This document shows, in pieces, positions 51,388-60,134 of a stretch of DNA of 64,000 nucleotides. The stretch is taken from NCBI RefSeq assembly GCF_018130785.1, contig NZ_JAFCJT010000033.1:1-64000 (forward strand), read 5' to 3'. The stretch comes from Bradyrhizobium liaoningense. Lineage in GTDB: Bacteria > Pseudomonadota > Alphaproteobacteria > Rhizobiales > Xanthobacteraceae. Within the stretch, counting starts at the first letter, position 1; each line of letters opens with the position of its first letter. The notes under the pieces were generated by a model. That model made no database searches and was not told where the DNA came from. It saw only the letters and a program-made list of their open reading frames with translations. Made by a program: the position numbers and the translations under genes.

Positions 51388-53255
51388 ACAAGCGTTCGAT
51401 CGCGACCGTCTCGCTCTCAGGCAGCCTGGACGAGAAGCTCCGCGCCATCGCATCAGCTGGGTTCGACTCGGTCGAGATCTTCGAGAACGATCTGCTGTCG
51501 TTCGGCTCGGGCCCGCGCGAGGTGGCGCAGCTGTGCAAGGACCTCAATCTCGAGATTTGCGCATTCCAGCCGTTCCGCGATTTCGAGGGCATGCCGGAGC
51601 CGCAGCGGACACGCAACTTTGCCCGCGCCGAGCGCAAGTTCGATCTGATGCAGGAGCTCGGGACCGACCTGCTGCTGATCTGCTCCAACGTCTCGCCCGC
51701 CTCGCTCGGCGGCATCGATCGCGCCGCGGACGATTTTCGCGAGCTCGGCGAGCGCGCGGCCAAGCGCGGCTTGCGCGTCGGCTATGAGGCACTGGCCTGG
51801 GGCCGCCATGTCAACGACTACCGCGACGCCTGGGAGATCGTGCGCCGCGCCGATCATCCCGCGATCGGCGTCATCCTCGACAGTTTTCACGCGCTCGCGC
51901 CCGGCTTTCCGGTTCGCGCCATGGCCTCGATCCCCGGCGACAAGATCTTTCTGGTGCAACTCGCCGACGCGCCGAAGCTCGAGCTCGACATTCTCTCGTG
52001 GAGTCGGCACTTCCGCTCCTTCCCCGGCCAGGGCGATCTGCCGGTCGGCGAATTCATGCAGGCCATCGCAGCGACCGGCTATGCCGGGCCGCTGTCGCTC
52101 GAAATCTTCAACGACCAGTTCCGCGCCGGCTCGTCCGCGCAGACCGCGGTCGACGGCCTGCGTTCGCTGATCCTGCTCGAGGACCAGCTTGCGCCAGACT
52201 GGCCGAAGTTCGTCGGCGAGCCGCTCGCGCCGAAGGCCAGGAGCCACGGCATCGGCTTCGTCGAGTTCGCGGTCAACGAGACCAAGGCGGTCGACCTCGC
52301 CCGCCTGTTCGCGCAGCTCGGCTTCCGCAAGACGGGCGAGCATCGGAGCAAGGCCGTGGAGCGCTGGTCGCAAGGCAAGGTCGAACTCGTGATCAATTGC
52401 GAGACCGACGGCTTTGCACATTCGCATTACGTCACGCACGGCCCCGGCGTCTGTGCGATTGCGCTCGACGTCGACAATGCCGGTCTTGCCATGCAGCGCG
52501 CCGAGACTCTGAATACACGCACCTTCTACCAGCCGGTCGGGCCCGGCGAGCTGGAGATTCCCGCGATCCATGGCGTCGGCGGCAGTCTTCTCTATTTCCT
52601 GGATCAGGCCGGCAAGAACTGGGACACGGACTTCGAGCAGGTACCGAGCGATACGCGCGCCGACGCCCTGCTCGCCGTCGATCACATCGCGCAGTCGATG
52701 CCCTATGACGAGATGCTGTCCTGGCTGCTGTTCTACACCGGCATCCTCGACCTGAAACGGCTGCCGCAGATGGAGATCGCAGACCCCCGTGGCCTCGTGC
52801 AGAGCCAGGCCATCATCAACGCCGACCAGAGCCTGCGCTTCGTGCTCAACGGCTCCTCCGCTAACCGCACCCTGCCGGCGCGCTTCATCTCGGAGTTTTT
52901 TGGTTCAGGCGTGCAGCACGTCGCGTTCTCGTGCCGGAACATTTTTGCGACGGTCGCGGAGATGCGCAAGCGCGGGGCGGATTTCCTCGATATCCCTGAT
53001 AATTACTACGACGACATCGAAGCCAAATACGACCTCGCGCCCGACCTGATGGCGCAACTGCGCGCCAACCACATCCTCTACGACCGCGAAGGCGACGGCG
53101 AGTTCTTCCAGGTCTACACGCACATCTTCGACGAGAGATTCTTCTTCGAGATCGTCGAGCGACGGGATTATCAGGGCTTCGGCGCAGCCAATGCCGGCAT
53201 CAGGCTCGCGGCGCAGGCCCGCGAGGTGCGGCCTGCGAGCATGCCGCGGGTGTGA
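51384..53255 (+). CDS. quiC: 3-dehydroshikimate dehydratase fused to an HPPD-like domain (QuiC type)
   Basis: It converts 3-dehydroshikimate to protocatechuate. In the 623-residue fusion, the N-terminal xylose-isomerase-like barrel (1-270) has metal ligands that by my count are E135, D166, Q192 and E240. The C-terminal hydroxyphenylpyruvate-dioxygenase-like half (about 285-600) keeps iron ligands H434, H512 and E589. In Pseudomonas QuiC1 the second half is not needed for dehydration and its own activity is unclear. It is the last gene of LysR-aroE-SBP-livHMGF-quiC, overlapping livF by four bases. Confidence 0.93.
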   Translation: MNKRSIATVSLSGSLDEKLRAIASAGFDSVEIFENDLLSFGSGPREVAQLCKDLNLEICAFQPFRDFEGMPEPQRTRNFARAERKFDLMQELGTDLLLICSNVSPASLGGIDRAADDFRELGERAAKRGLRVGYEALAWGRHVNDYRDAWEIVRRADHPAIGVILDSFHALAPGFPVRAMASIPGDKIFLVQLADAPKLELDILSWSRHFRSFPGQGDLPVGEFMQAIAATGYAGPLSLEIFNDQFRAGSSAQTAVDGLRSLILLEDQLAPDWPKFVGEPLAPKARSHGIGFVEFAVNETKAVDLARLFAQLGFRKTGEHRSKAVERWSQGKVELVINCETDGFAHSHYVTHGPGVCAIALDVDNAGLAMQRAETLNTRTFYQPVGPGELEIPAIHGVGGSLLYFLDQAGKNWDTDFEQVPSDTRADALLAVDHIAQSMPYDEMLSWLLFYTGILDLKRLPQMEIADPRGLVQSQAIINADQSLRFVLNGSSANRTLPARFISEFFGSGVQHVAFSCRNIFATVAEMRKRGADFLDIPDNYYDDIEAKYDLAPDLMAQLRANHILYDREGDGEFFQVYTHIFDERFFFEIVERRDYQGFGAANAGIRLAAQAREVRPASMPRV

Positions 53256-53296
53256 AGCGGGTGCGGCGGCGGTCGCGCCGCCTCTCGCTGCAACGG

Positions 53297-53590
53297 CTAT
53301 GTCGCAAGCTTTCGGCGAATGAAACGGATCGCGTCTGGAGACGTCAACGCAGCACTCCACTCTCCGCTCGGCAGATCGCCGAGCAGGTTCGAGAGCTCGA
53401 CCGCAAGCGCTCGAAGCCGCGCATTCTCCTCGAGCAATCGCATCACTTCGTTCGACGGCGATTCATCGTCGTTGAATTCTTCCAGAAGCTGTGGCGACAG
53501 ACGTTCGCGCGCATCGTCGGACATAACGTCGTCCGCAGTTGAATTGATATTCCGCGTCTTGCAGTGCGACGGCAAATATTTATCACTCAT
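53297..53590 (-). CDS. Small coiled-coil hypothetical protein
   Basis: This 97-residue protein has an acidic, disordered N-terminal half, a leucine-rich helix (NEVMRLLEENARLRALAVEL) of coiled-coil type, and a C-terminal LPSGEW...RFIRRKL end. The ATG at 53590 has GGGGGA seven bases upstream; the ATG at 53611 has its purine run too close. It converges on quiC. No family is recognised. Confidence 0.7.
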   Translation of the reverse strand: MSDKYLPSHCKTRNINSTADDVMSDDARERLSPQLLEEFNDDESPSNEVMRLLEENARLRALAVELSNLLGDLPSGEWSAALTSPDAIRFIRRKLAT

Positions 53591-53758
53591 CGGCAAGTCC
53601 CCCAAGGACATGCCCCCGACCTTATCCGGCCAGGTTCGAATGAGTCGTGGGCGGATTTGAGTCTAAAATCAGACCGGCGCGCGACCTTGCGCGGGCGCAG
53701 GTCGAATGAATGCCGCCATGAATCCATCGCAGCACATCGGCGCATGCGACACGAGAGA

Positions 53759-53790
53759 TTCCCCTCTCCCCGAGAGCGGGGAGAGGGGAA
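53759..53790. terminator. Perfect 14-bp stem-loop downstream of the binding-protein gene
   Basis: TTCCCCTCTCCCCG and its exact complement CGGGGAGAGGGGAA surround the loop AGAG, ten bases after the stop codon of the leftward binding protein. The T tract is short (TT), so termination efficiency is uncertain. It may belong to the dispersed CTCTCCCCG repeat family also seen at 47866. Confidence 0.55.
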
Positions 53791-53799
53791 CAAGAGACC

Positions 53800-54972
53800 T
53801 CACTTCATCGCGCACTTGTCGTGGAAGCGGTCCTGGTCGTTCTCCACGATGGTCGCGACGGTCTTCAGCGAGAGCTGGCCTTCGCCGTCCTTCACCACAT
53901 CCTGCAGATAGAAGCTCTGCACCGGGATGTGGTTCTTGCCGTATTTGAACGGGCCGCGCAGCGACTTGAAGTCGGCCTTCTCCATCTCGGCCTTCATCGC
54001 GTCCTTCTTGCTGGTGTCGCCCTTCACCGCAACGACCGCGCTGTTGATGAGCTGGGCCGCGTCATAGGCCTGCGCGCCGTAATAGGTCGGGCGCAGGTTG
54101 GGGTACTTCTTGCGATAGTCGGCGACGAAGCGCTTGTTCTGCTCGTTGGGGAGGTCGTTGACCCATTCCTGCGCGCCGGGAACACCAAGCGCGTTCTCCT
54201 TCTGGAGCGGCAGCGACAGCTCGTCGACCGTGAAGGCGGTGTAGAGCGGCATCGTGCTCTTCAGGCCGGCCTGGGCATATTGATTGAGGAACTGCACGCC
54301 GGCCGCACCGGGATAGAACACGAAAATCGATTCGGCGCCCGAGGCGCGCGCCTTGGAGAGCTCGGCGGAGAAGTCGAGCTGGCTCGGCCAGACCGTGTAT
54401 TCCTCGCCCTTGATCTCGCCCTTAAAGGTGCTCTTCACGCCTGCGAGCATGTCCTTGCCGGCCGCGTAGTTCGGCCCGATCAGGAACACGCTCTTGACGC
54501 CCTTCTGGTTCATGTAAAGGCCCATGGCAGCCGGCGTCTGGTCGTTCTGCCAGGAGGTCGAGAACACGTAAGGCGAGCACAATTCGCCCGCGAGCTGCGA
54601 CGGGCCGGCATTGGCCGAAATCAGGAAGGTCTTCGAATCCACCGCGGTCTTGAGCGAGGCCAAGAGCACGTTCGACCAGATGTAGCCGACGATGAAATCG
54701 ACCTTGTCGGACTGCACCAGCTTCTCGGTCTTCTGCTTGCCGACATCGGGCTTCTGCCCGTCGTCCTCGTAGATCACCTCGACCGGCTTGCCGTCCATCT
54801 TGCGGCCGATGTGGTCCAGCGCGAGCTCGAAGGAGTTGCGCATGTCGTTGCCGATCACGGCAGTCGGGCCGCTGAAGGTCGAAACGAAACCGATCTTGAT
54901 GGTGTCGCCGGCGACTGCCGGGCTTGCCAGCACCAGCGCCGCCGCGCCCGCCAGCCAGAATGCCGTCCTCAT
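53800..54972 (-). CDS. Stand-alone LivK-type periplasmic binding protein
   Basis: This 390-residue PBP1-type protein has a signal peptide ending in ASPAVAG and mature GDTIKIGFVSTFSGPTAVIG. Conserved cysteines (GELCSPYVF, and a Cys near the C-terminus) suggest a disulphide. GGAGGGGAG precedes the ATG at 54972. It has no permease or ATPase neighbours, so it must serve a transporter encoded elsewhere, for example the binding-protein-less livHMGF at 38.8-42.1 kb. The aromatic-acid ABC subgroup is likely from context. Confidence 0.92.
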   Translation of the reverse strand: MRTAFWLAGAAALVLASPAVAGDTIKIGFVSTFSGPTAVIGNDMRNSFELALDHIGRKMDGKPVEVIYEDDGQKPDVGKQKTEKLVQSDKVDFIVGYIWSNVLLASLKTAVDSKTFLISANAGPSQLAGELCSPYVFSTSWQNDQTPAAMGLYMNQKGVKSVFLIGPNYAAGKDMLAGVKSTFKGEIKGEEYTVWPSQLDFSAELSKARASGAESIFVFYPGAAGVQFLNQYAQAGLKSTMPLYTAFTVDELSLPLQKENALGVPGAQEWVNDLPNEQNKRFVADYRKKYPNLRPTYYGAQAYDAAQLINSAVVAVKGDTSKKDAMKAEMEKADFKSLRGPFKYGKNHIPVQSFYLQDVVKDGEGQLSLKTVATIVENDQDRFHDKCAMK

Positions 54973-55271
54973 AACCACTCCCCTCCTTATTATTGATCCC
55001 GGAGACGGGGTGATCGCCGCCCCGGGTCGTCTCTATTGAACGCAAAATCTGTCGAGCCGCCAATGGCTCAGCGCCTGCCCCTGCACCATATTTCGCCCAA
55101 ATCGGGGATGGCAAGAAATATAATTCTACTTACTTCGACCAAGGCTGCGGCGCTTTTTCGCGGGATATCGATACGCCGGGCCTATTCGACGATTGATGAC
55201 GGCTATTGGACCGCGGCGCCCCATCCGCACTTAAATGAGGGGAGTAGAGCAGCGAGATTCGAGGGCCCATC

Positions 55272-56534
55272 ATGACCACGACCCCCCACCGCGTCGTCAT
55301 CGTCGGAGCCGGCTTTGGCGGGCTGGAGACGACCTACCGGCTCGCCGGCAGCCCCGTCGCGATCACGCTGATCGACCGCCGCAACCATCATCTGTTCCAG
55401 CCGCTGCTCTACCAGGTCGCGACCGCCTCGCTCGCGACCAGCGAGATCGCCTGGCCGGTCCGCCATCTCATGCGCGAGCGGCGCGACGTGACGACGCTGT
55501 TTGCCACCGTAAGCGGCGTCGACGCTGACAGGCGCTGCGTGCTGATCGACGACGGCAGCGAGGTGCCCTACGACACGCTGGTGCTCGCCACCGGCGCGCG
55601 GCATGCCTATTTCGGCCATGACGAATGGGAGCAGTTCGCGCCGGGCCTGAAGACCCTGGAGGACGGGACCACGCTGCGCCGTCACATCCTGGTGGCGTTC
55701 GAGCGCGCCGAACGCGAGACCGATCCGGCCAGGCGCGCCGCGCGGCTGACCTTCGTCATCGTCGGCGCCGGCCCGACCGGCGTCGAGCTCGCCGGCACCA
55801 TCGCCGAGATGGCGCATCACACCCTGCCCCGCGATTTCCGCAACATCGACACGACGAAAGCGCGCGTCGTGCTAGTCGAGGCAGGGCCGCGCGTGCTCGC
55901 CGGCTTCGCCGACGACCTCTCTGCCTATGCGCAGGCGTCACTGGAAAAGATCGGCGTCGAGGTCGTGCTGGGGCAGGCCGTGACCGAGATCAATCGCGAA
56001 GGCGTCGTGTTCGGCGGCAAGCTGCTCGAGGCAAAGACGCGGATCTGGGCCGCCGGCGTGCGCGCCTCGCCCGCCGCCGAATGGCTGGGCGCGCCAAGCG
56101 ATCGCGCCGGGCGCGTGGAGGTCGAAGACGACCTGACGATCCCCGGTCATCCCGAAATCTTTGCGATCGGCGACACCGTGTTGATCAACGCCTGGGAGGG
56201 CAAGCCGGTGCCCGGCATCGCGCCGGCCGCCAAGCAGCAGGGCCGGCACGTCGCCGAGACCATCAAGGCGCGCCTGCGTGGCGAGAACAAAGGTGCATTC
56301 CGTTACAAGCACTCCGGTAGCCTCGCACAGATCGGCAAGCGGCTCGCCGTGATCGATTTTGGCAAGGTCAAGCTGCGCGGCACCATCGCATGGTGGATCT
56401 GGGGCATCGCCCACATCTACTTCCTGATCGGCCTGCGCCACCGCCTCAGCGTCGCCCTGAGCTGGCTCTGGATCTACGCCCGCGACCAGCGCGCGGCGCG
56501 GTTGATCACGCAGGGGAGTAGCAAGGTGGCATAG
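55272..56534 (+). CDS. ndh: Type II NADH:quinone oxidoreductase
   Basis: This 420-residue single-subunit flavoprotein passes electrons from NADH to quinone without proton pumping. It has the FAD motif IVGAGFGGLE near residue 10, the NADH motif IVGAGPTGVELAG (about 163-175) and the FAD-closing FAIGDT motif. A C-terminal amphipathic membrane anchor is at WWIWGIAHIYFLIGLRHRLS. It is monocistronic. A carotenoid-type or sulfide reductase is much less likely. Confidence 0.92.
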   Translation: MTTTPHRVVIVGAGFGGLETTYRLAGSPVAITLIDRRNHHLFQPLLYQVATASLATSEIAWPVRHLMRERRDVTTLFATVSGVDADRRCVLIDDGSEVPYDTLVLATGARHAYFGHDEWEQFAPGLKTLEDGTTLRRHILVAFERAERETDPARRAARLTFVIVGAGPTGVELAGTIAEMAHHTLPRDFRNIDTTKARVVLVEAGPRVLAGFADDLSAYAQASLEKIGVEVVLGQAVTEINREGVVFGGKLLEAKTRIWAAGVRASPAAEWLGAPSDRAGRVEVEDDLTIPGHPEIFAIGDTVLINAWEGKPVPGIAPAAKQQGRHVAETIKARLRGENKGAFRYKHSGSLAQIGKRLAVIDFGKVKLRGTIAWWIWGIAHIYFLIGLRHRLSVALSWLWIYARDQRAARLITQGSSKVA

Positions 56535-56560
56535 GTACGCTGCCGCGGCGCGCTTCTCTT

Positions 56561-56718
56561 ACCCTCCCCTGGAGGGGGAGGGTCGCTACGCATGCAGCGA
56601 AGCGAAATGCGTAGCGGGGTGGGGTGGCGGTCTCTCCTAATCGAATACTGCCCGAGTGGAGAGATCACCCCACCCCGCTCGCGCTGCGCGCGACCGACCC
56701 TCCCCCTCCAGGGAGGGT
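56561..56718. repeat. Large inverted repeat (about 158 bp)
   Basis: The outer arms ACCCTCCCCTGGAGGGGGAG and CTCCCCCTCCAGGGAGGGT, and the inner arms GCGGGGTGGGGTG...TCTCTCC and GGAGAGATCACCCCACCCCGC, are inverted copies around 56640. It fills the gap between the convergent ndh and binding-protein genes. It is two head-to-head REP units of the family seen at 23778 and 44578. Confidence 0.85.
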
Positions 56719-56741
56719 GAAGGTAGACCGCGCTCGCGGCA

Positions 56742-57953
56742 CTACTTCACCAGCTCGCACCCGCCGTCCGCCAGCGGGCGGAACGCCTGGTCCGCCGGAA
56801 TCGTCGAGACCAGCTTGTAGTAGTCGTATGGATATTTCGACTCCTCGGGCTTCTTCACCTCGAACAGATACATGGGATGCACGACGCGGCCGTCCTGGCG
56901 GATCGCGGTGTCGCCGAACAGCTTGTCCTTGCCCCTGAACTTCTTCATCTCGGGCACCGCGTCCTTGGCATTGTCGCTTCCGGTGGCCGCGACCGCATTG
57001 AGATAAGCCAGCGTGGAGGCATAGACGCCGGCCTGGTTGCCGCTCGGCATCTTGCCGTTCATGCCGGGCCGCGCCGCGAAGCGCTTGGCGAACGCGCGGG
57101 TGTCGTCGTTCATGTCCCAATAAAAGGCTTCCATGAGCTGGAGGCCCTGCGCGACCTTGATGCCCATGCCATGGACGTCGTTGATGAAGAGCAGGAACGC
57201 CACGAGCTTCTGTCCGCTTTGCTGAACGCCGAACTCGGCGGCCTGCTTCACCGCATTGATGGTGTCGCCGCCGGCATTGGCGAGCCCGATCACCTGGGCT
57301 TTCGAGCCCTGCGCCTGCAACAGGAACGACGCGAAATCGGAGGTGCCGAGCGGATGCTTTGAGGAGCCCAGCACCTTGCCGCCGTGTCCCTCGATATATT
57401 TCTGCGCTTCCGCCTCGATGCCCTTGCCGAGCGCGTAGTCGACCGTGAGGAAGTACCAGTCCTTGCCGCCGCGCGACATCATCGCGGCCGCGGTGGTGTT
57501 GCCGGTGGCCCAGGCGTCATTGACCCACTGGATGGTGTTGGGCGAGCACGCCTTGCCGGTGAGATCCGAGCTCGCCGTCGACGACGCTAGGAAGGTCATG
57601 CGGCTGTCGCGCAGCAGCGTGTTGATGGAGAGACCGACCGCCGAATTCGGCACGTCGACGATGGCATCGACGCCCTCGACATCGAGCCATTTGCGCGCGA
57701 TCGCGTTGCCGACATCCGCCTTGTTCTGGTGGTCGGCGTAGACGATCTCGACCTTGATGCCTTTGCCGCCGCCGTTGAAATCCTCGGCCGCCATCCGTGC
57801 GGCCTCGACCGAGCCCATGCCGTTGGTGTCCTGGAAGATACCCGAGATGTCGTTGAGCACGCCGATGCGCACGACATTGTCGGATATCTCGGCGTTTGCC
57901 GCGCCGCTCATGAGGCTCGCAGCGAGTGCGAGCGTCCATTTCAGATTCTTCAT
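56742..57953 (-). CDS. LivK-type periplasmic binding protein linked to the P450
   Basis: This 403-residue protein has a signal peptide (MKNLKWTLALAASLMSGAANA) split as MKNLKWTLALAA and SLMSGAANA, and mature EISDNVVRIGVLNDISGIFQ. This subgroup (ABC-type aromatic-acid binding, as in Rhodopseudomonas) typically binds benzoates or phenylpropenoids. It starts 32 bases after the P450 stop on the same strand, so the two are probably one mRNA. No permease genes are adjacent. Confidence 0.92.
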   Translation of the reverse strand: MKNLKWTLALAASLMSGAANAEISDNVVRIGVLNDISGIFQDTNGMGSVEAARMAAEDFNGGGKGIKVEIVYADHQNKADVGNAIARKWLDVEGVDAIVDVPNSAVGLSINTLLRDSRMTFLASSTASSDLTGKACSPNTIQWVNDAWATGNTTAAAMMSRGGKDWYFLTVDYALGKGIEAEAQKYIEGHGGKVLGSSKHPLGTSDFASFLLQAQGSKAQVIGLANAGGDTINAVKQAAEFGVQQSGQKLVAFLLFINDVHGMGIKVAQGLQLMEAFYWDMNDDTRAFAKRFAARPGMNGKMPSGNQAGVYASTLAYLNAVAATGSDNAKDAVPEMKKFRGKDKLFGDTAIRQDGRVVHPMYLFEVKKPEESKYPYDYYKLVSTIPADQAFRPLADGGCELVK

Positions 57954-57985
57954 TGGTCCCTCCCCGTGTTTATTGTTTCGCAGCG

Positions 57986-59194
57986 TCAGGCCGGCGTGAT
58001 CGTCACCGGCAGGCTGTCGAGCCCGCGCAGCGTGTTGTTGAAGCGGCGCTTCGGCTCGCCCGAGATCTCGATGCCGGCAACACGCCGGGCCAGCGCCGAC
58101 AGCATCGTCTCGCCTTCGAGCCGCGCCACCAGCTGGCCGACGCACATGTGGATGCCCGAGCCATAGCCGACATGGCCTGAGGTGCGGCGGGTGATGTCGT
58201 AACTGTCGGGCTTGTCCCAGCGCCTGGGATCGCGGTTGGCCGCGGCGAGGAACATCAGCACCTTCTCGCCCTCGCCGATCCTCGCGCCCGACAGCTCCAC
58301 CTCGCGCGTGGTGGTGCGGAAGAACGTCTGCACCGGGCTTTCGAAGCGCACGGCCTCCTCGAAGGCGTTGCGCGCGAGGGTGAGATCCCCGCGCAGGCGC
58401 TGCCACTGCTCGGGGAAGCGCGCGAGGCAATACACGGCTGCGCCGATACCGTTGACGGTGGTGTCGAGACCGGCCGAGAGCAGCGAGCGCACCAGCAGCG
58501 GCGCTTCGGTCGCGGTGATCGCGCCCTCATCGACATGCGCATGGATACAGGCGCCGATGCCACCCGGTGTGAGATTGTCGCGCTGGCATTGGTCGGTGAC
58601 GTAGACCTGATGCGGCGATGAGCGCGCGATCGCCTCCTGGCGCAGCTCGTTGGGCGGACCAAACGCGTTGAAAACGACGCTAGCATAGGGGATGAGATGC
58701 TCGCGTCCCTCAGGCCTCAGCCCGAGCGCGTCCGGGAAGATCGAGAGCGGGTAGGCTTCAGCGAGATCCGTGACGGCGTCGAAGCTGCGCTTGTCGAGCA
58801 GCGCGTCGACGCGCGCCTCGGCCGCCGCGGCGAAGCGGTCCCGCAATCCCTTCATCACGGTCGGCGACAGCACCTTCGACAGCACGGCGCGGGTACGGGA
58901 GTGCTCGGGCGGATCGGCCTCGAGGATCAGGCTCGGCGGCCGCCACGGTGTCTCCTTCTTGAAGTCTGACAGGCCGACGCCGCGGCTGGAGCAGAAGGTG
59001 GTGGGATCGTTCAAGACAGTGTGGACTTCGCCGTAGCGCGCCACGCCATACACGTTCCATTTGTCGAGATAGACGACCGGCCCGGTCTCCCGCAGCAGCT
59101 CGTGCGTCGGATAGGGGTCGGCAAAAAAATTCATGTCGAAGGGATCGACGTCGAGATGCGGGACGCCGGTTGCTGTCGAGCCGGGTGCGCTCAT
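57986..59194 (-). CDS. Cytochrome P450, CYP199A family
   Basis: This 402-residue soluble bacterial P450 has the I-helix AGLDTT (241-246), EAVRFESP (ExxR region) and a haem loop YGSGIHMCVG with Cys351. The segments VYLDKWNVYGVARY, LSDFKKE and NAFGPPNELRQ match CYP199A enzymes, which O-demethylate 4-methoxybenzoate and hydroxylate para-substituted benzoates. No ferredoxin or ferredoxin reductase gene is beside it. It is followed by a binding-protein gene and is divergent from a MarR regulator. Confidence 0.93.
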   Translation of the reverse strand: MSAPGSTATGVPHLDVDPFDMNFFADPYPTHELLRETGPVVYLDKWNVYGVARYGEVHTVLNDPTTFCSSRGVGLSDFKKETPWRPPSLILEADPPEHSRTRAVLSKVLSPTVMKGLRDRFAAAAEARVDALLDKRSFDAVTDLAEAYPLSIFPDALGLRPEGREHLIPYASVVFNAFGPPNELRQEAIARSSPHQVYVTDQCQRDNLTPGGIGACIHAHVDEGAITATEAPLLVRSLLSAGLDTTVNGIGAAVYCLARFPEQWQRLRGDLTLARNAFEEAVRFESPVQTFFRTTTREVELSGARIGEGEKVLMFLAAANRDPRRWDKPDSYDITRRTSGHVGYGSGIHMCVGQLVARLEGETMLSALARRVAGIEISGEPKRRFNNTLRGLDSLPVTITPA

Positions 59195-59277
59195 GCGATT
59201 CCTCCCTCATTTTGACCTTGTGAAAGGGCCACGCTTACCCTTAGGTCTTCGGACACGCCGCGAGACAGAATCCCGAC

Positions 59278-59781
59278 ATGCCGCCTTCGACCAGAGCCCG
59301 CCAGAAGCCTGCGCCCACGGAGACCGGGCCGACGCTCGACCTCGACCGCTACGTCCCGGCCTTCATCACCTTCATCGCCAACAAGCTCTCCAACAGCGCG
59401 ACCGCGTTCTACCAGAAGCAGTTCGGCGTCAACGTCACGGAATGGCGGATCATGTCGCTGCTCGCGATCGAGCCCGGCATTCCAGCCTCGCGCATCTGTC
59501 ACGTCATTGGCTTCGACAAAGGCCCGGTGAGCCGCACGCTCGCGGGGCTGGAAAAGCGCGGGCTGGTGTCGATCCGCACCGACCCGAACGACGGCCGCAC
59601 CCATTCGATCTCGCTGACCGCGCGGGGCCGCGCCGTCCATGACAAGGTGATCGTCGCCGCGTTCGAACGCGAGCGGCGGCTGTTGTCCTGCCTGAGCAAG
59701 GACGAGCGCGAGGTGCTGATCGACTTGTTGCGCCGGCTGCACGAGAATTTGGGCGCGGTGACGGGCAGCAGCTACGACTAG
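59278..59781 (+). CDS. MarR-family regulator next to the P450
   Basis: This 167-residue MarR protein has a winged HTH at about 60-125 (IPASRICHVIGFDKGPVSRTL, wing DPNDGRTHSISL). It is divergent from the CYP199A-binding protein unit with an 83-base gap, so it is the likely repressor, responding to a para-substituted benzoate. The gap holds a weak AAGGG-N9-CCCTT inverted repeat (59224-59242). Confidence 0.9.
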   Translation: MPPSTRARQKPAPTETGPTLDLDRYVPAFITFIANKLSNSATAFYQKQFGVNVTEWRIMSLLAIEPGIPASRICHVIGFDKGPVSRTLAGLEKRGLVSIRTDPNDGRTHSISLTARGRAVHDKVIVAAFERERRLLSCLSKDEREVLIDLLRRLHENLGAVTGSSYD

Positions 59782-60134
59782 CGCGACGGGCGCAAGACGT
59801 GTCGCGCTTCTATCGTCGGGCATGCGCCGGCATTTGCCCGCGGCACCCTCTCTGCCGAGCATCGTTTCCTCCAGGATCAGGCGCAGCGGTTCCCCCGCCG
59901 TCATCCTTGTCTGGAACGGTTCGCACAAATTAGTTGCTTCGGCAACAAAAGAATCATGCAGGATATTGCGGCAGAATGGCTGGCTTATTGTTGGGCGAGC
60001 TGCTCGCCCCGTCCTCCGTCATTGTGGAAGCAGACGCGCCCATCCAACACTCTCGGGTCCCGGCTCTGCAGCGCATCACTGCGTGCTGCGCTGCGTCCGG
60101 GCACGAGAGGAGTGAATGCAGCTAGAGGAGTGCT
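59782..60134. other. Non-coding gap with small hairpins
   Basis: These 353 bases lie between convergent MarR and ligase genes. They contain GTTGC-TTC-GGCAAC-type and GGGCGAG-CTG-CTCGCCC (59993-60009) hairpins, the second a plausible end signal. Short open frames here have no protein features. Confidence 0.55.

Noticed and set aside
53265..53282. GGCGGC / GCCGCC hairpin just after quiC as a terminator
   Set aside because: No T tract, and in this base composition such six-base GC stems are frequent.
59224..59242. AAGGG-N9-CCCTT as an operator between CYP199A and MarR
   Set aside because: Only five bases per arm; mentioned with the MarR gene but too weak to list as a site.
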